64,000 nt of DNA from Ampelocalamus luodianensis. Taxonomy: Eukaryota > Streptophyta > Magnoliopsida > Poales > Poaceae. The stretch spans positions 40,052,394 to 40,116,393 of the forward strand of contig CM070638.1 in assembly GCA_036346255.1 (NCBI GenBank), written 5' to 3'. The notes beneath the pieces were generated by a model, which saw only the letters and a list, made by a program, of their open reading frames with translations, was not told the DNA's origin and ran no database searches. This document shows, one piece after another, positions 34,919 to 47,090 of this stretch (position 1 is the first letter of the stretch; every line of letters starts with the position of its first letter). The position numbers were made by a program, and so were the translations under genes.

Positions 34919-35806
34919 TTTTATGTCCCTAATTTGCTGAGTTTTTGAAATTTTCAAAATTTTAAAAGTAACCATTTGGTTTAATTAAGTTGCAAAAGCT
35001 TAAATTAAAATTTAGAAATAAAAAACTATTTAACTTCAATTAATCGACTCTAATTAAGTTAAAAAGTTGGTTTATTTGAGTTTCCTGGATTTTATTTGGA
35101 TTTTAAGTCTTTTCTTGCTTTTTTTGGATTTTAGAATTGGTTTTCCCCTTTTGTCTGAAGTTAAAATCTATTTTGTTTGCAAAATTAAAAGCTAAAGTAT
35201 AGTTAAAAGTATGTTTATTAAGTTCTAAATAATTCAAGGGACTTCTATGATTTTTCCTAAAATTTTTAGACTTTAATAGCTATTTTCTAAAAACCTTTTT
35301 CGTTTTCTGGTATTTTCTTAAATCAAAAAACCTTTTAAAAATCCCCTTCGGCTCTTGGGCTGAATCTCCCCCTCGGCCCACCCCTTCTTCGCCGGCGCGG
35401 CACACTTCCTCGGCCCACTCCACACGTGCAGCCCGCCCCGCATGCGCCCGTGCCCTCCTCTTGTGGACCGTCCAATTGAAATCGGACGGCGCCCATCGCC
35501 AGCGCCCACGCCTTCGCCTGCTCCCGCTCTCGCTCCCACTGCCATGTGGGCCCACCCTATCATGCCTTCTTCTCCCTCCTTGTCTTCTTCCTCCCGTCGG
35601 CTTCCTCGCGCATTGCGTCAACGCCGCGCTTTTTGCGCTGGCCACCCGTCACCTCCCCGTCCCGCCTCTGCTGCGACTTCAATGCGGCGACGACTTTCGC
35701 ACCCGCCGCCCCCACGCCTTGCGTCCCGCCCCCACCACCGTAGAGCTCCGCCATTGATGGCCGACGTGACCCTCTCCACGCGTTCACCCCTCTCCTCTTG
35801 CGATTC
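34919..35806 (+). mobile_element. Solo LTR D, segment 1 of 3
   Basis: The terminus TTTTATGTCCC aligns base for base with TGTAACATCCC, so the canonical TG is mutated. Segment 3 ends at 62215 (GGTCCCAACA) and is followed by TCTGC, identical to 34914-34918: a perfect 5-bp duplication around the whole LTR. Removing the two insertions leaves about 3.2 kb, the size of the C LTRs. There is no PBS, interior or PPT, so it is a solo LTR. Segment 1 is AT-rich to 35340, then GC-rich, and stops at the element B target GATTC (35802-35806). Confidence 0.83.
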
Positions 35807-38166
35807 TGTAATACCCTGTTTTTGTTCGGGAAAGAAAGGTTTAATCGGGGAACTTCGGCTAGCGTAAAAATGTTGTTTTTCGAGAGGATGAGGGTTTTGG
35901 GCCTCCTGTAGCCTTTCCAGTGCCTTGGCGGCCATGGGCCTAGGCCCATGCGCCTCTCCCTCCCCTTGGTGCAAACCTCAGCCCTCCCTTTATTCCTTGG
36001 CCGCCACCCTCCCTTCTTTCCTCTTGGCCGCCACCCCTCCTCCTCCTCCTCTCCTCCCTTGCGCCCGCCTTGGAGCCGCCCCATCTCCCCTTGTGGCTGC
36101 TCCTCCTGCTGTGGTGCTGCCCCAACCGATCTCCGAGTTTCCCACGGTTGGTGTTCGCAAAGCTTCGAGGTGGGCTGTTGGGTGATTCGCCAAAGGAGGG
36201 GAAAAGGAGGAAGAGCTTCTTCACCAAGGATCCTTCTACCTACTCCCTGGTTGCAGCAAGGGTAACGATGCCGATCCTCGTGGTTTGATAGTTGGTAGAA
36301 GAGATTTGGATACGTTTTGATTAGGCGACTTGCTGAATTTAGAAACTGATTCTGTCCAGCACGTTGTAGAGGGTGTTTCGGTTATTTTTAGGTAGAATCT
36401 GAAGGTTCGGTCTCCTAGAGATATCTAGGTCTTGTTCTTACGTTTCAGTGGCCGCCGAGTTCACTCAATTCCGAGGTCCGAGTCAAAAGTTAGGATAGAA
36501 TTAGTCTGTCCAGAATCCTGACGAGATTCTGCAGTCAACTTGTAAATTGTATAAGAAATTGTTAATCACAGTTTTTGAACTTGGTGTCTCCTAGAAAATT
36601 GAAGTATCCCCTGTCAGGTTTAGATGGCCACTGAGTTTACTTGATTCTGAGTTACGGATCAAAAGATATGTCTGTTTTAACAGCTGCTGCCAGAAACCTG
36701 ACGTGATTAATCTGTCTGTATATTTTCTATTTTATGATAGAGAAGTTGGAAGAATCTGAAAGTTCACCCAACTAGGTTATTGTAGGTAATTCGATAACCT
36801 TTTCAGATTGGTAAAGAACGCTCAATTCGGAGTTGTAACATAGAAGTTATGATCAACTGAATATTTCTGCTGAAATTTGGTAGGCTGAATCTGTGCTGAA
36901 TGTTCAAACAATTATTAGCCTATTAATTTGACCAAGTTGGTTTATCACGTCAACTAGAGTATTGTAGTTTAGTCAGTTAAGAAGCTACAGAAATTGGATT
37001 CACCTCGTTTCGACTTCCAGATCTTAAGTTATGCCAATTATCTGCCGCTGTCCAGAATTAAGTTATGACAGAATTGTTGATTTCAGTTTAAGTTTTGTAT
37101 TAACGACTAGAGTCTTCAGGGAAGCGGTGTATAGCGTTGATTAGTAGAAATGGGTATTTTTCTGGTGTTCTTATTGAATGTATTTCATTGGTTAGGCGGC
37201 GAGCTTCAATTTAGGAACGCCATCGCTGCAAATAACGCGTCTCAACGCGAAGGCAAGTACTTTGTTAATCGAATCAGTTGTGCATTGTGGTTATTGATAT
37301 GATCGTGTTTGTGATAACTTTTGTGTAGTATGAAGTGAGATATTCATGTTTTGTATCTTGTGTTGAATTCATGATTAGAAATGATGGTAATGTTTAATTC
37401 AATAAGTTGTTTCATGAATTCATTATCATTTGCCGCCCACGGAGTGGATGAGGAAGACCATCAATTCCGTGATGGTTGAGTAAGACCCATTAATTCCAAG
37501 ATGGGCAATGTTGGACACCCGTATGAAACGTTCTTCATACGGAAATGGATCCCGCATTTTTGTTAAGATGCGGGCTTGAGTGAACACCGACGGTGTTCAC
37601 CGACTATACCGATATATGTGTGTGTGCACCCATTCCCTTGATTTTAAGCATTCATGTCATGTCTTCATATGCACTCATTTGTGTTATGACCAATGTTGAT
37701 GTCGAGCATGTCTTATTCGTATTGATAAATGTTTTATTGATCATTGTACTTGCCGAGTCTTGGACTCACCCTCATGCGTTGTTTTGTCTATTTCTAGGTG
37801 ATTGTTGATGAGATTCTCTTGGGAGGGAGTAGACACACACTACTTGTCTACATCACCAATTTCATGTTCAAGACATAATTCTAGTTCAATATTACATTCG
37901 TAAATGCTGAATTGTAATAATTAAACTTTAATTGGAGAAGGAATGATACCTTCTCCGCTATGATGTTGATTTATTCTGCATGTGAACCTTCTTAATGTTT
38001 CTCAATATTAAATAACTTAGAAGGTGAAGGAAGGATACCTTCACCATATCTTGATTATGTTAATGCTGTCAGTTGGTTGATATATTTATTTCATATTCTT
38101 CCGAAATGTGTAGATTGTTAGAATAACTAGGTGGCATCTTGGCTTCTGTTTGGCCAGGGTGTTACA
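35807..38166 (+). repeat. Element B 5' LTR
   Basis: TGTAATACCCTG...CCAGGGTGTTACA, 2360 bp. A GC-rich leader lies at 35900-36240. No clear TATA box is seen. Confidence 0.93.
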
Positions 38167-38168
38167 GT

Positions 38169-38187
38169 TGGTATCAGAGCCAGGCTT
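38169..38187 (+). other. Element B primer-binding site
   Basis: TGGTATCAGAGCCAGGCTT, two bases after the LTR, complementary in type to the 3' end of initiator-Met tRNA. Confidence 0.93.
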
Positions 38188-38373
38188 TAGGTCCGTGGTT
38201 AAAATAAAATTATTAAATTGACACACTGTGCACAGTAGGTTGGGTTGGGTAATTCATTGTTTCCGCAATCTCTGTTGATATGCTTTATTTGTTGTGAAAT
38301 TGTTGTTTAGTTCTGTGCTTCCTTTGAACTGCTAAGTTAAGTGTTTAGTTTTGTTCGGTTGTGGTGTTCTTAG

Positions 38374-41300
38374 ATGGCGAGAGGTAGAGGACGTGGACGT
38401 CTGCCGGGCCGTGGTCGCGGTCGTGGACGTGGTCCGGTTGTTTCTGCAACCTCCGCAGAAGAGGCTGCTGGTGGTGCTACTGAGGAGGTTGCCTCACCGC
38501 CACCCACCGCCGGTTGCTCACGCTACGCCGTGGATGCCCAGGCGGCGTCGGCTATTATTATTCAGAATCTTCAGAGGGAGAACGAGCAACTCCGTCAACA
38601 GATGCAGCGGCCAACTCGCTGCCGCTTTGCCTCGCTTCTTCTTCTGCTGCTCGCAGTGCGAGTCCGATCGTTGCAGCGGTTCCACCCGAGACTAGGATAA
38701 GTCTCCGTGAGTGGATGTCGCTTCGACTTGACACTTTTGATGGAGCGGTACCCCGCTCAGCGCAGATTGGCTCCGTACATGGAGCGGCGCTTGATGCATT
38801 GGAGATGAACGCAGTGCAAAGGGTTCGTTTTGTGGCCTTTCAACTGAAGGGCCAAGCTGATATCTGGTGGGAAGGGGTTCATGCGCTAGGACCCCGCCAG
38901 AGGACCAGCCATGGGAAGTTTTTGTGGGGCAATTTAGAGCCAAGTACTATCCGGATTCCTTCGTTGAGAAGATGGAGCAGTCTCTGTTGACGTTGACTCA
39001 GGGTAATAGGTCGCCTTGAGTATGAGGTCGATTCACACTGGCACGCTTTGTACCAGCCGTAGCCAATGATGATATGGAGAAGGCTAAGAGGTTCCGCTGG
39101 TCTCGTTCAGGAGTATCGCCAGATTCTGGGGGCATCTGTCTTGCGTGATTTCAGTACAGTGGTTGAGCAGGCTAGAGGAATGGAGTTGGTGAGGAATCTT
39201 CCTTCGCAGACGCAGGCGGCTTGTGGCACTGTTTCTGTTGGTGGTTCTGGCAGTGGCCAGAAGCGGGGTTTTAGTGGTGGAGGCGGGTCTTCACAGCGAC
39301 CTGCATCCAAGAGATTTCAAGGGAGTCGCCATCCTGCTCACCAAGATGGCGGCCTTCTTTCTCGGCGCCACGCACGTCGTCAGCTGCACCTCAGTTGCGT
39401 CCCGTCCCGGGACAAGGTATGAAATGTTTCAGATGTGGAGAGGGTCACCGGTCTTCAGAGTGTTCTTTCAGAGGGACGTGTCGTCCGCAGGCCTGAAGGC
39501 CACAAAGCGCCGCTTGCAAACAACCCAACGAGCATCATCAAGTGGGAAGCCGCTCGATTGCGTCTTCTTCCGTGCACCTCGGGCTCAAGATGCACTCTAG
39601 CTGCACCTCCCGTGCCTCGCCGTCGAGATGGGTTCCTCCCGCAGCTTTTACTCTGCGCCTCCTTCGGGTTCTACTGAACCCCGCCTGTCTGCACCACCTT
39701 CAGATGCTTCTCCGCAGCAGCCTCGCTCATCCTTCACAGAGTGCCGGTGCGTCTTCCGCTCCGCACCATGGGGTCTACGCCATGCCTACTCCCGACATCA
39801 GGGCCGCCCCGATGTGGTGACAGTACTCTACTAGTTGATTCACATGAGGCTTTCGTATTATTTGATTCCTGAGCTACTTATTCTTTTGTGTCCTTAGAGT
39901 TTGTTAGAAGGGCGAGTTTGAGTGTGCGCTTATATCCGAGTCCTGTGGTGGTCGGTTCTCCGGGGTCTTATTTCTAGCTCTACAACAGTGTCCTCGCTGT
40001 ACTATCACTATTGAAGATGAGAATTTCATCACAACCTTATGGTGATTCAGCTATCACCTTTTGATGTTATTTTGGGTATGGACCGGTTATTCAATTATCG
40101 TGCAAGATTTGTTGCTTTTGGAAGACGGTGACTTTGCGTGCTCCATCGGTGAAGAACTGGTTTTTCGTGGTAGCGCGCGCTTGATTCCTTGTTCATGTTG
40201 ACTAGTTTGTTTCCTACCGTCGAGCCTCAACCATTGGGATGCTTTGGTCCCTTAGCGAAAGTCTGAATCTCCACTTCAGATTGAAGATATTCTCGTAGTG
40301 AATGAGTTTCCGATGTTTTTCCTGAGAGCTTCTGAATGCCTCCCGAGCGTAACGTGGAGTTCCTGATAGATCTTGTTCTCGAACCCGACCTATTTCTATA
40401 TCTCCATATCGCTTGGCGCCCCTTTCAGAGGAGTTGAAAAGCAATTGGATGATTTGCTATCCAAAGGTTTGATTCGGCGTAGTGTTTCGCCGTGGGAGCT
40501 CTGTTCTTTCACTAAGAAGAAGGACTGTAGTTGGCGTATGTGTGTGGATTACCGGCTCTTAACCAAGCAATCGTGAAGAATAAATATCCTTTGCCCCGTA
40601 TTGAGGATCTCTTTGATCGCTTGAAGGGAGCTAAAATATTCTCCAAAATTGACCTTCAACAAAGTTATAATCGATTAGAGTTCGAGAGCAAGATATTGAG
40701 AAGACAGCCTTCTCTACAAGGTATGGTCATTATGAGTATAAGGTTATGTCTTTTGGGCTAACTAATGCTCTCAGCTTTCATGGAAGCCATGAATAGTATG
40801 TTGCACCCTTACCTTGATGATTTCGTCAGAGTATTCATTGATGACATCTTGATTTATTCCAAGACGAAGAAGATCATGCTCAAGATCCGAGGTTGGTACT
40901 TGAGACCTCGAGAGTGAACCAATTTTATGCCAAATCAAGAAGTGTGAATTGGATTTCTGTTGGTTTCGCCATGTAATCAATCAAGAGGGCATTTCATTGA
41001 TTCAAGTAAGATCTCAACAAGGTGGAATGGAAAAGACCAACTAATGTAAAAGAAGTGAGGAGTTTTCTGGTTTAGCTGGTTATTATCGGCGTTTCGTGGA
41101 GGGTTTTCTACCCTTGCTAGACCATTGTCACGCTTGACACGTAAAGGGGTCAAGTTTCAGTGGACTGACGCGTGTGAACGGTTTCAGACTTTGAAGGATA
41201 GATTGGTGACCGCTCCAAGATTCACTCTTCCCGAACTGTGGAAGCTGTTCACTATTTATTCAGATGCTTCTAGAGTTGGGCTTGGTTGTGTACTTATGCA

Positions 41301-43113
41301 GATGGCAAGGTGATTGCCTATGCATCGCAAGCTTGAAGAAACATGAATGTAATTATCCTACTCACGATTTAGAGCCGGCCGCAGTGGTTCTTGCTTTGAA
41401 GATTTGGCGTCATTATTTGTATGGCGAATCTTGTGACATTTTCACCGATCACAAGAGTCTCAAATACATCTTTACCTGTAAAGATTTAAACTCGAGGCAG
41501 AGGAGATGGTTAGAGTTGATAAAAGACTATGATCTCACCATTCAAGATCACCCGAAAGGCAAATGTTGTAGCCGATGCCCCGAGTCGCAAGGCGACCCTC
41601 CTACTCTCGCTTGTCTCATTACCGATTTGGAGCGTATGGATATCTCCTTTTGTTTTATGGCACCGCCTAACTGAGACCCATTTGCTTCTTGAGTCAACCA
41701 TTCCAGATCGAGTGCGGGAAGCACAACAACTTGATCAAATGTTTCAACGTGAAAGGAAACGCCTAGATGAAGGCAAACAAGGCCACTTCAAAGATAGATG
41801 AGTCAGTGCATTATGATTTAAAGGTCGCTTTGTGTGCCACAGGGGCTGAGTTAAAGACGAGATTCTAAAGGAAGCACACCAGACATCAGATACAAGACAT
41901 CCAGTGAGACCAAATGTACAAAGATTTGAAGAAGAGTTTCGTGGAAGAGAATGAAAGTCGATATTGCGCAAAGATGTGGCCTCGTGTGGGATCTCGCCAA
42001 TGTTAAGGCCGAACATAAGCGGCATAGGATTGTTGCAACCTTTAGAGGTTCCTGTGGCCATGGGATGACATCTCCATGGATTTTGTGAGTTGGTTTACCT
42101 CGCACTCAGCGAGGGAAGGATGCTATATGGGTTATAGTGGATCGGTTCAAGAAGTCCGCACATTTCATTCCTATTCGAACCACCAATTCTCATGAGCGAT
42201 TTGGCTCCACTCTATGTGCGAGAGATAGTACGTTTGCACGGGGTGCCAAAGACTATTGTTTCCGACCGAGATGCCAAATTTGTTTCCAAGTTTTGGGAGA
42301 GCTTGCAGAGTGCTTTGGGCACGCAACTCCGTCTTAGTACTGCATTCCACCCTCGCATGGATGGTCACCGAGCGCATAATCCAAACTTTAGAAGATATGC
42401 TCAGGTGTTGTGTTTTATCCTGGAAGGGGGGTTGGGAAGATCACCTGGCTTTGGCAGAGTTCGCCTATAACAATAGCTATCACACCAGTATTCGAGCTGC
42501 ACCATTTGAGGTTCTCTATGGGCGAAGGTGCAGATCTCCTTTGTGCTGGGATGCAGTTCGAGAACGAGCTGTTTTGGGTCCTCGACTGGTTCAAAGAAAT
42601 CGTGGCTAGAGTAGCAGAGGTCAGAAAATCGCTAACCGCCAGAGCCGGCGTAAGAGTTATGCGGATGTGAGAAGGCGAGAGTTGGAATTCGGCGGGAAGC
42701 GGTTCTTCAAGGTTTCGCCTACTAGAGGTGTAGTGCGGTTTGGTACCAAAGGAAAGCTTAGTCCGAGGTACATTGGACCGCTCCCAATCGTGGCACGAAT
42801 TGGGAATTGGCTTATCGCTTGATCTTCCGAGTCCATGCGTGGAGTTCATAATGTGTTTCATGTGTCTATGTTGAGGAAATACTTGAGAGACCTAGATCAT
42901 GCCGCTCCATTGGAGCCATTGAGTATTGAGCAGACCTTACTTTTGAGTCGCGACTTAAAAGATTCTAGAGGAATCAGAGCGGTTCTCGAGGAATAAAACC
43001 ACAAGTTTATCAAAATCCTTTGGTCCCATCGATCGAGAAGGAGGCCACTTGGGAATTGGAGTCTCGTGATGCGCGAGCTTTATCCGCACCTATTTGTTGC
43101 CGGTACGTGTTAA
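38374..43113 (+). pseudogene. Element B gag-pol remnant
   Basis: Starts with an Arg/Gly-rich N-terminus (MARGRGRGRLPGRGRG). The gag core keeps NAVQRVRFVAFQLKGQADIWW (about 38809). The knuckle at 39425-39463 reads CFRCGEGHRSSEC, one residue short of canonical C-x2-C-x4-H-x4-C. Protease at 39864-39872 reads D-S-stop instead of D-S-G. RT keeps VFIDDILIYS (40831-40860), RNase H TIYSDAS (41251-41271) and TDHKSL. Integrase keeps the three acidic residues: Asp 42079, Asp 42264, Glu 42370. SPRYIGP and a chromodomain-like EATWELES precede the stop at 43111. Many small frame changes split it into fragments, so no polyprotein can be made as written. Lesions are mostly short indels, which may partly be consensus errors. 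Confidence 0.88.
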
Positions 43114-43182
43114 TGTTTGTTTCAAATTCCTTAGTCTTCGCCTCTTGTGTTCGTTCAGGAGCGAACTGAGGTCGAATCTGTT

Positions 43183-43195
43183 AAGGGCGGTAGAA
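43183..43195 (+). other. Element B polypurine tract
   Basis: AAGGGCGGTAGAA before the 3' LTR; a C interrupts the G-run, unlike elements A and C. Confidence 0.8.
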
Positions 43196-45542
43196 TGTAA
43201 TACCGCTTTTTGTTCGGAAAGAAAGGTTTAATCGGGAACTTCGGCTAGCGTAAAAATGTCGCTTTCCGAGAGGATGAGGGTTTTTGGGCCTCCTAGCCTT
43301 TCCAGCCTTGGCGGCCATGGCCTAGGCCCATGCGCCTCTCCTCCCCTTGGTGCAAACCCTAGCCCTCCCCTTTATTCCTTGGCCGCCACCCTCCCTTCTT
43401 TTCCCTCTTGGCCGCCACCCCTCCTCCTCCTCTCTCCTCCCTTGCGCCTGCCTTGGAGCCGCCCCATCTCCCTTGTGGCTGCTCCTCCCGCTGTGGTGCT
43501 GCCCCAACCGATCTCCGGAGTTTCCCACGGTTGGTGTTCGCAAAGCTTCGAGGTGGGCTGTTGGGTGATTCGGCCAAAGGAGGGGAAAAGGAGGAAGAGC
43601 TTCTTCACCAAGGATCCTTCTACCTACTCCCTGGTTGCAGCAAGGGTAACGATGCCGATCCTCGTGGTTTGATAGTTGGTAGAAGAGATTTGGATACGTT
43701 TTTGATTAGGCAGACTTGCTGAATTTAGAAACTGATTCTGTCCAGTACGTTGTAGAGGGTGTTTCAGTTATTTTTAGGCAGAATCTGAAGGTTCGGTCTC
43801 CTAGAGATATCTAGGTCTTGTTCTTACGTTTCAGTGGCCGCCGAGTTCACTCAATTCCGAGGTCCGAGTCAAAAGTTAGGATAGAATTAGTCTGTCCAGA
43901 ATCCTGACGAGATTCTGCAGTCAACTTGTAAATTGTATAAGAAATTGTTAATCACAGTTTTTGAACTTGGTGTCTCCTAGAAAATTGAAGTATTCCCTGT
44001 CAGGTTTAGATGGCCACTGAGTTTACTTGATTCCGAGTTACGGATCAAAAGATATGTCTGTTTTAACAGCTGCTGCCAGAAACCTGACGTGATTAATCTG
44101 TCTGTATATTTTCTATTTTATGATAGAGAAGTTGGAAGAATCTGAAAGTTCACCCAACTAGGTTATTGTAGGTAATTCGATAACCTTTTCAGATTGGTAA
44201 AGAACGCTCAATTCGGAGTTGTAACATAGAAGTTATGATCAACTGAATATTTCTGCTGAAATTTGGTAGGCTGAATCTGTGCTGAATGTTCAAACAATTA
44301 TTAGCCTATTAATTTGACCAAGTTGGTTTATCACGTCAACTAGAGTATTGTAGTTTAGTCAGTTAAGAAGCTACATAAATTGGATTCACCTCGTTTCGAC
44401 TTCCAGATCTTAAGTTATGCCAATTCGTGCCGCTGTCCAGAATTGTTATGACAGAATTGTTGATTTCAGCTTAAGTTTTGTATTAACGACTAGAGTCTTC
44501 GTGGAAGCGTGTATAGCGTTGATTAGTAGAAATGGGTATTTTTCTGGTGTTCTTATTGAATGTATTTCATTGGTTAGGCGGCGATGCTTCAATTTAGGAA
44601 CGCCATCGCTGCCGACTAACGCGCTCAACGCGAAGGCAAGTACTTTGTTAATCGAATCGGTTGTGCATTGTGGTTATTGATATGATCGTGTCGTGATAAC
44701 TTTTGTGTAGTATGAAGTGAGATATTCATGTTTTGTATCTTGTGTTGAATTCATGATTAGAAATGATGGTAATGTTTAATTCAATAAGTTGTTTCATGCA
44801 TTCATTATCATTTGCCGTCCACGGAGTGGATGAGGAAGACCATCAATTCCGGGATGGTTGAGTAAGACCCATTAATTCCAAGATGGGCAATGTTGACACC
44901 CGTATGAAACGCTCTTCATACGGAAATGGATCCCCGCATTTTTGTTAAGATGCGGCTTGAGTGAACACCGACGGTGTTCACCGACTATACCGTATATGTG
45001 TGTGTGCATCCATTCCTTGATTTTAAGCATTCATGTCATGTCTTCATATGCACTCATTTGTGTTATGACCAATGTTGATGTCGAGCATGTCTTATTCGTA
45101 TTGATAAATGTTTTATTGATCATTGTACTTGCCGAGTCTTGACTCACCCATGCGTTGTTTTGTCTATTTCTAGGTGATTGTTGATGAGATTCTCTTGGGA
45201 GGGAGTAGACACACACTACTTGTCTACATCACCAATTTCATGTTCAAGACATAATTCTAGTTCAATATTACATTCAGAAATGCCGAATTGTAATAATTAA
45301 ACTTTAATTGGAGAAGGAAGGATACCTTCTCCGCTATGATGTTGATTTATTCTGCATGTGAACCTTCTTTAATGTTTCTCAAGATTAATAACTTAGAAGG
45401 TGAAGGAAGGATACCTTCACCATATCTTGATTATGTTAATGCTGTCAGTTGGTTGATATATTTATTTCATATTCTTCCGAAATGTGTAGATTGTTAGAAT
45501 AACTAGGTGGCATCTTGGCTTTTGTTTGGCCAGGGTGTTACA
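43196..45542 (+). repeat. Element B 3' LTR
   Basis: TGTAATACCGC...CCAGGGTGTTACA, 2347 bp, the pair of 35807-38166. Confidence 0.93.
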
Positions 45543-45547
45543 GATTC

Positions 45548-47090
45548 CCCACACTCACCCTCTCTCCCTTGCCCTCCTTCGCCCTCATTTCGTGAAACTC
45601 CGCCGCCAGCCGAGCTTCACCTCGCTGCCTCTAGCTCCTCCACCGAGCCACCTACGACGCTGTTGACCCCGCCTCCGACATCACACGACCGCTGCCCACC
45701 TTGTGCGCTCCACCCCGTCCCCTGGAGCCTCTCGGAGCGCCGTCGCCTCATTCAACCACCGCCTTTTGTCTTGCTCGCCGCCGGCCACCGCCCTGTGCAT
45801 CGCCGATAAGACCGCGTGCACCGAGTTCGCCGTAAGACTCTCTACCTCTGGGTGCCCTCGCCACCGGTCGGAGCGCTACCAATCGCCAGCGAGCACCACC
45901 ACCCGAGCCGCCAACGTCATCACACCGACGTGGCCGCCACCTCAACGTCCAGTCAGTGCCATGTCGGCCCATGTGCCTACATGGCAGTCCACGTAGCACC
46001 GACGTGGCATTTCTGGATTTTCCCATTGAAAAATAAATCCGACCGAAAACTAATTCTCCAGGGCTGAGGTCATCCGGTGCAAAAAAAAAATGAATTTCCT
46101 TTACAAAAATAATTCAGAAAATCAAGAAAAACCCTAATTCCATCATTTTATGTGTTTTTCCAACTTCCGAAGGCCATACTTCTCCGCTCGAACTCCGATT
46201 CGAGTGATTCAAATTTCTAAATTCATATAAAATCCTCCTCTTGCTGTTAGTACTAATTTGCTATTTATTTGTAATTTATTTGGAGTTGTATTATTTATTT
46301 CGCTTGCTCAACGTAGATTCCGTGTTTCTAAGATTTCTCGCACCGACGATCAAGCACCTCAACTGTTCAACGAAGGCAAGTCATAGACCTTTGACCATGT
46401 CGTACCTACTTTATAAAACTATATTGTTTGATATAAACATGCATTGCTAGTTTTATATTAAATGGTTTCGGGAGTAGATAATTGCCTAATTGACGTAAGC
46501 CCCCTTGAAAAATTGCTATCGATATGTATCCTTGAATGACATAAATCCTTGTACACCATAGGATGGGATACTCTAGTTGGACATTAATAAACTACCACCA
46601 CGAGTATCGTATTATGCTTAGCCATGCTATAGTTGTACGTTGGGACTCGTGATCACATGCTCGTATGAATAAACATGACTAAAGGAATTATGGAATTGAG
46701 ACGCGGTCACTATTATTAAAAGATGTTGTGCCAAGGCTAGGGTGGTCTTTGGCCGGGTTGAACGAAAATGATTTATGCTCGGACGAGTGGGCGGTGGTGA
46801 GTGGGGGTGCGAAAGCACATTGGATGCGGATAGTCTCGTCTGAGCAAATCACTAAGGACTTAACCTTGTATGCCATTGATCTTGGTCATACCATGCAACC
46901 ACATATCCAGGTTGGGGTGGACTGGGCCAACTAATTAGCAATACTTTAAGTCGGTTCTATTTTGGTTGGGAACGGCATAAGAGGGGGCATGAATCTGGCG
47001 GGAGTAAGACCCGTTAGAAGTGATTCCTTAGCGAGCAGAACTGAGTCAAAACAGAGCTTTGTAAAAGCCTTGTGATAATGACTTAGTCGC
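45548..47090 (+). mobile_element. Solo LTR D, segment 2 of 3
   Basis: Resumes after element B with the same GC-rich block (to about 46000), then follows the C LTR order: CTCGAACTCCGATTC, GGCAAGTCATAG, GCTTTGTAAAAGCC. It stops at the element E target GTCGC (47086-47090). A 100-codon open frame at the start has no domain. Confidence 0.82.

Larger units (their letters stand above)
35807..45542 (+). mobile_element. Element B: Ty3/gypsy chromovirus, frameshifted
   Basis: Complete by structure: 5' LTR 35807-38166, PBS 38169, gag-pol remnant, PPT, 3' LTR 43196-45542, flanked by an exact 5-bp duplication GATTC (35802-35806 and 45543-45547). The two LTRs are almost identical over long stretches, indicating recent insertion, yet differ by many 1-3 base indels. 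It sits inside solo LTR D. Same lineage as element A. Confidence 0.93.

Noticed and set aside
35280..36288. Several open frames of 60-174 codons on both strands
   Set aside because: They lie in the GC-rich parts of solo LTR D and the element B LTR, overlap each other in opposite frames, and are disrupted in the paired LTR at 43256-43722.
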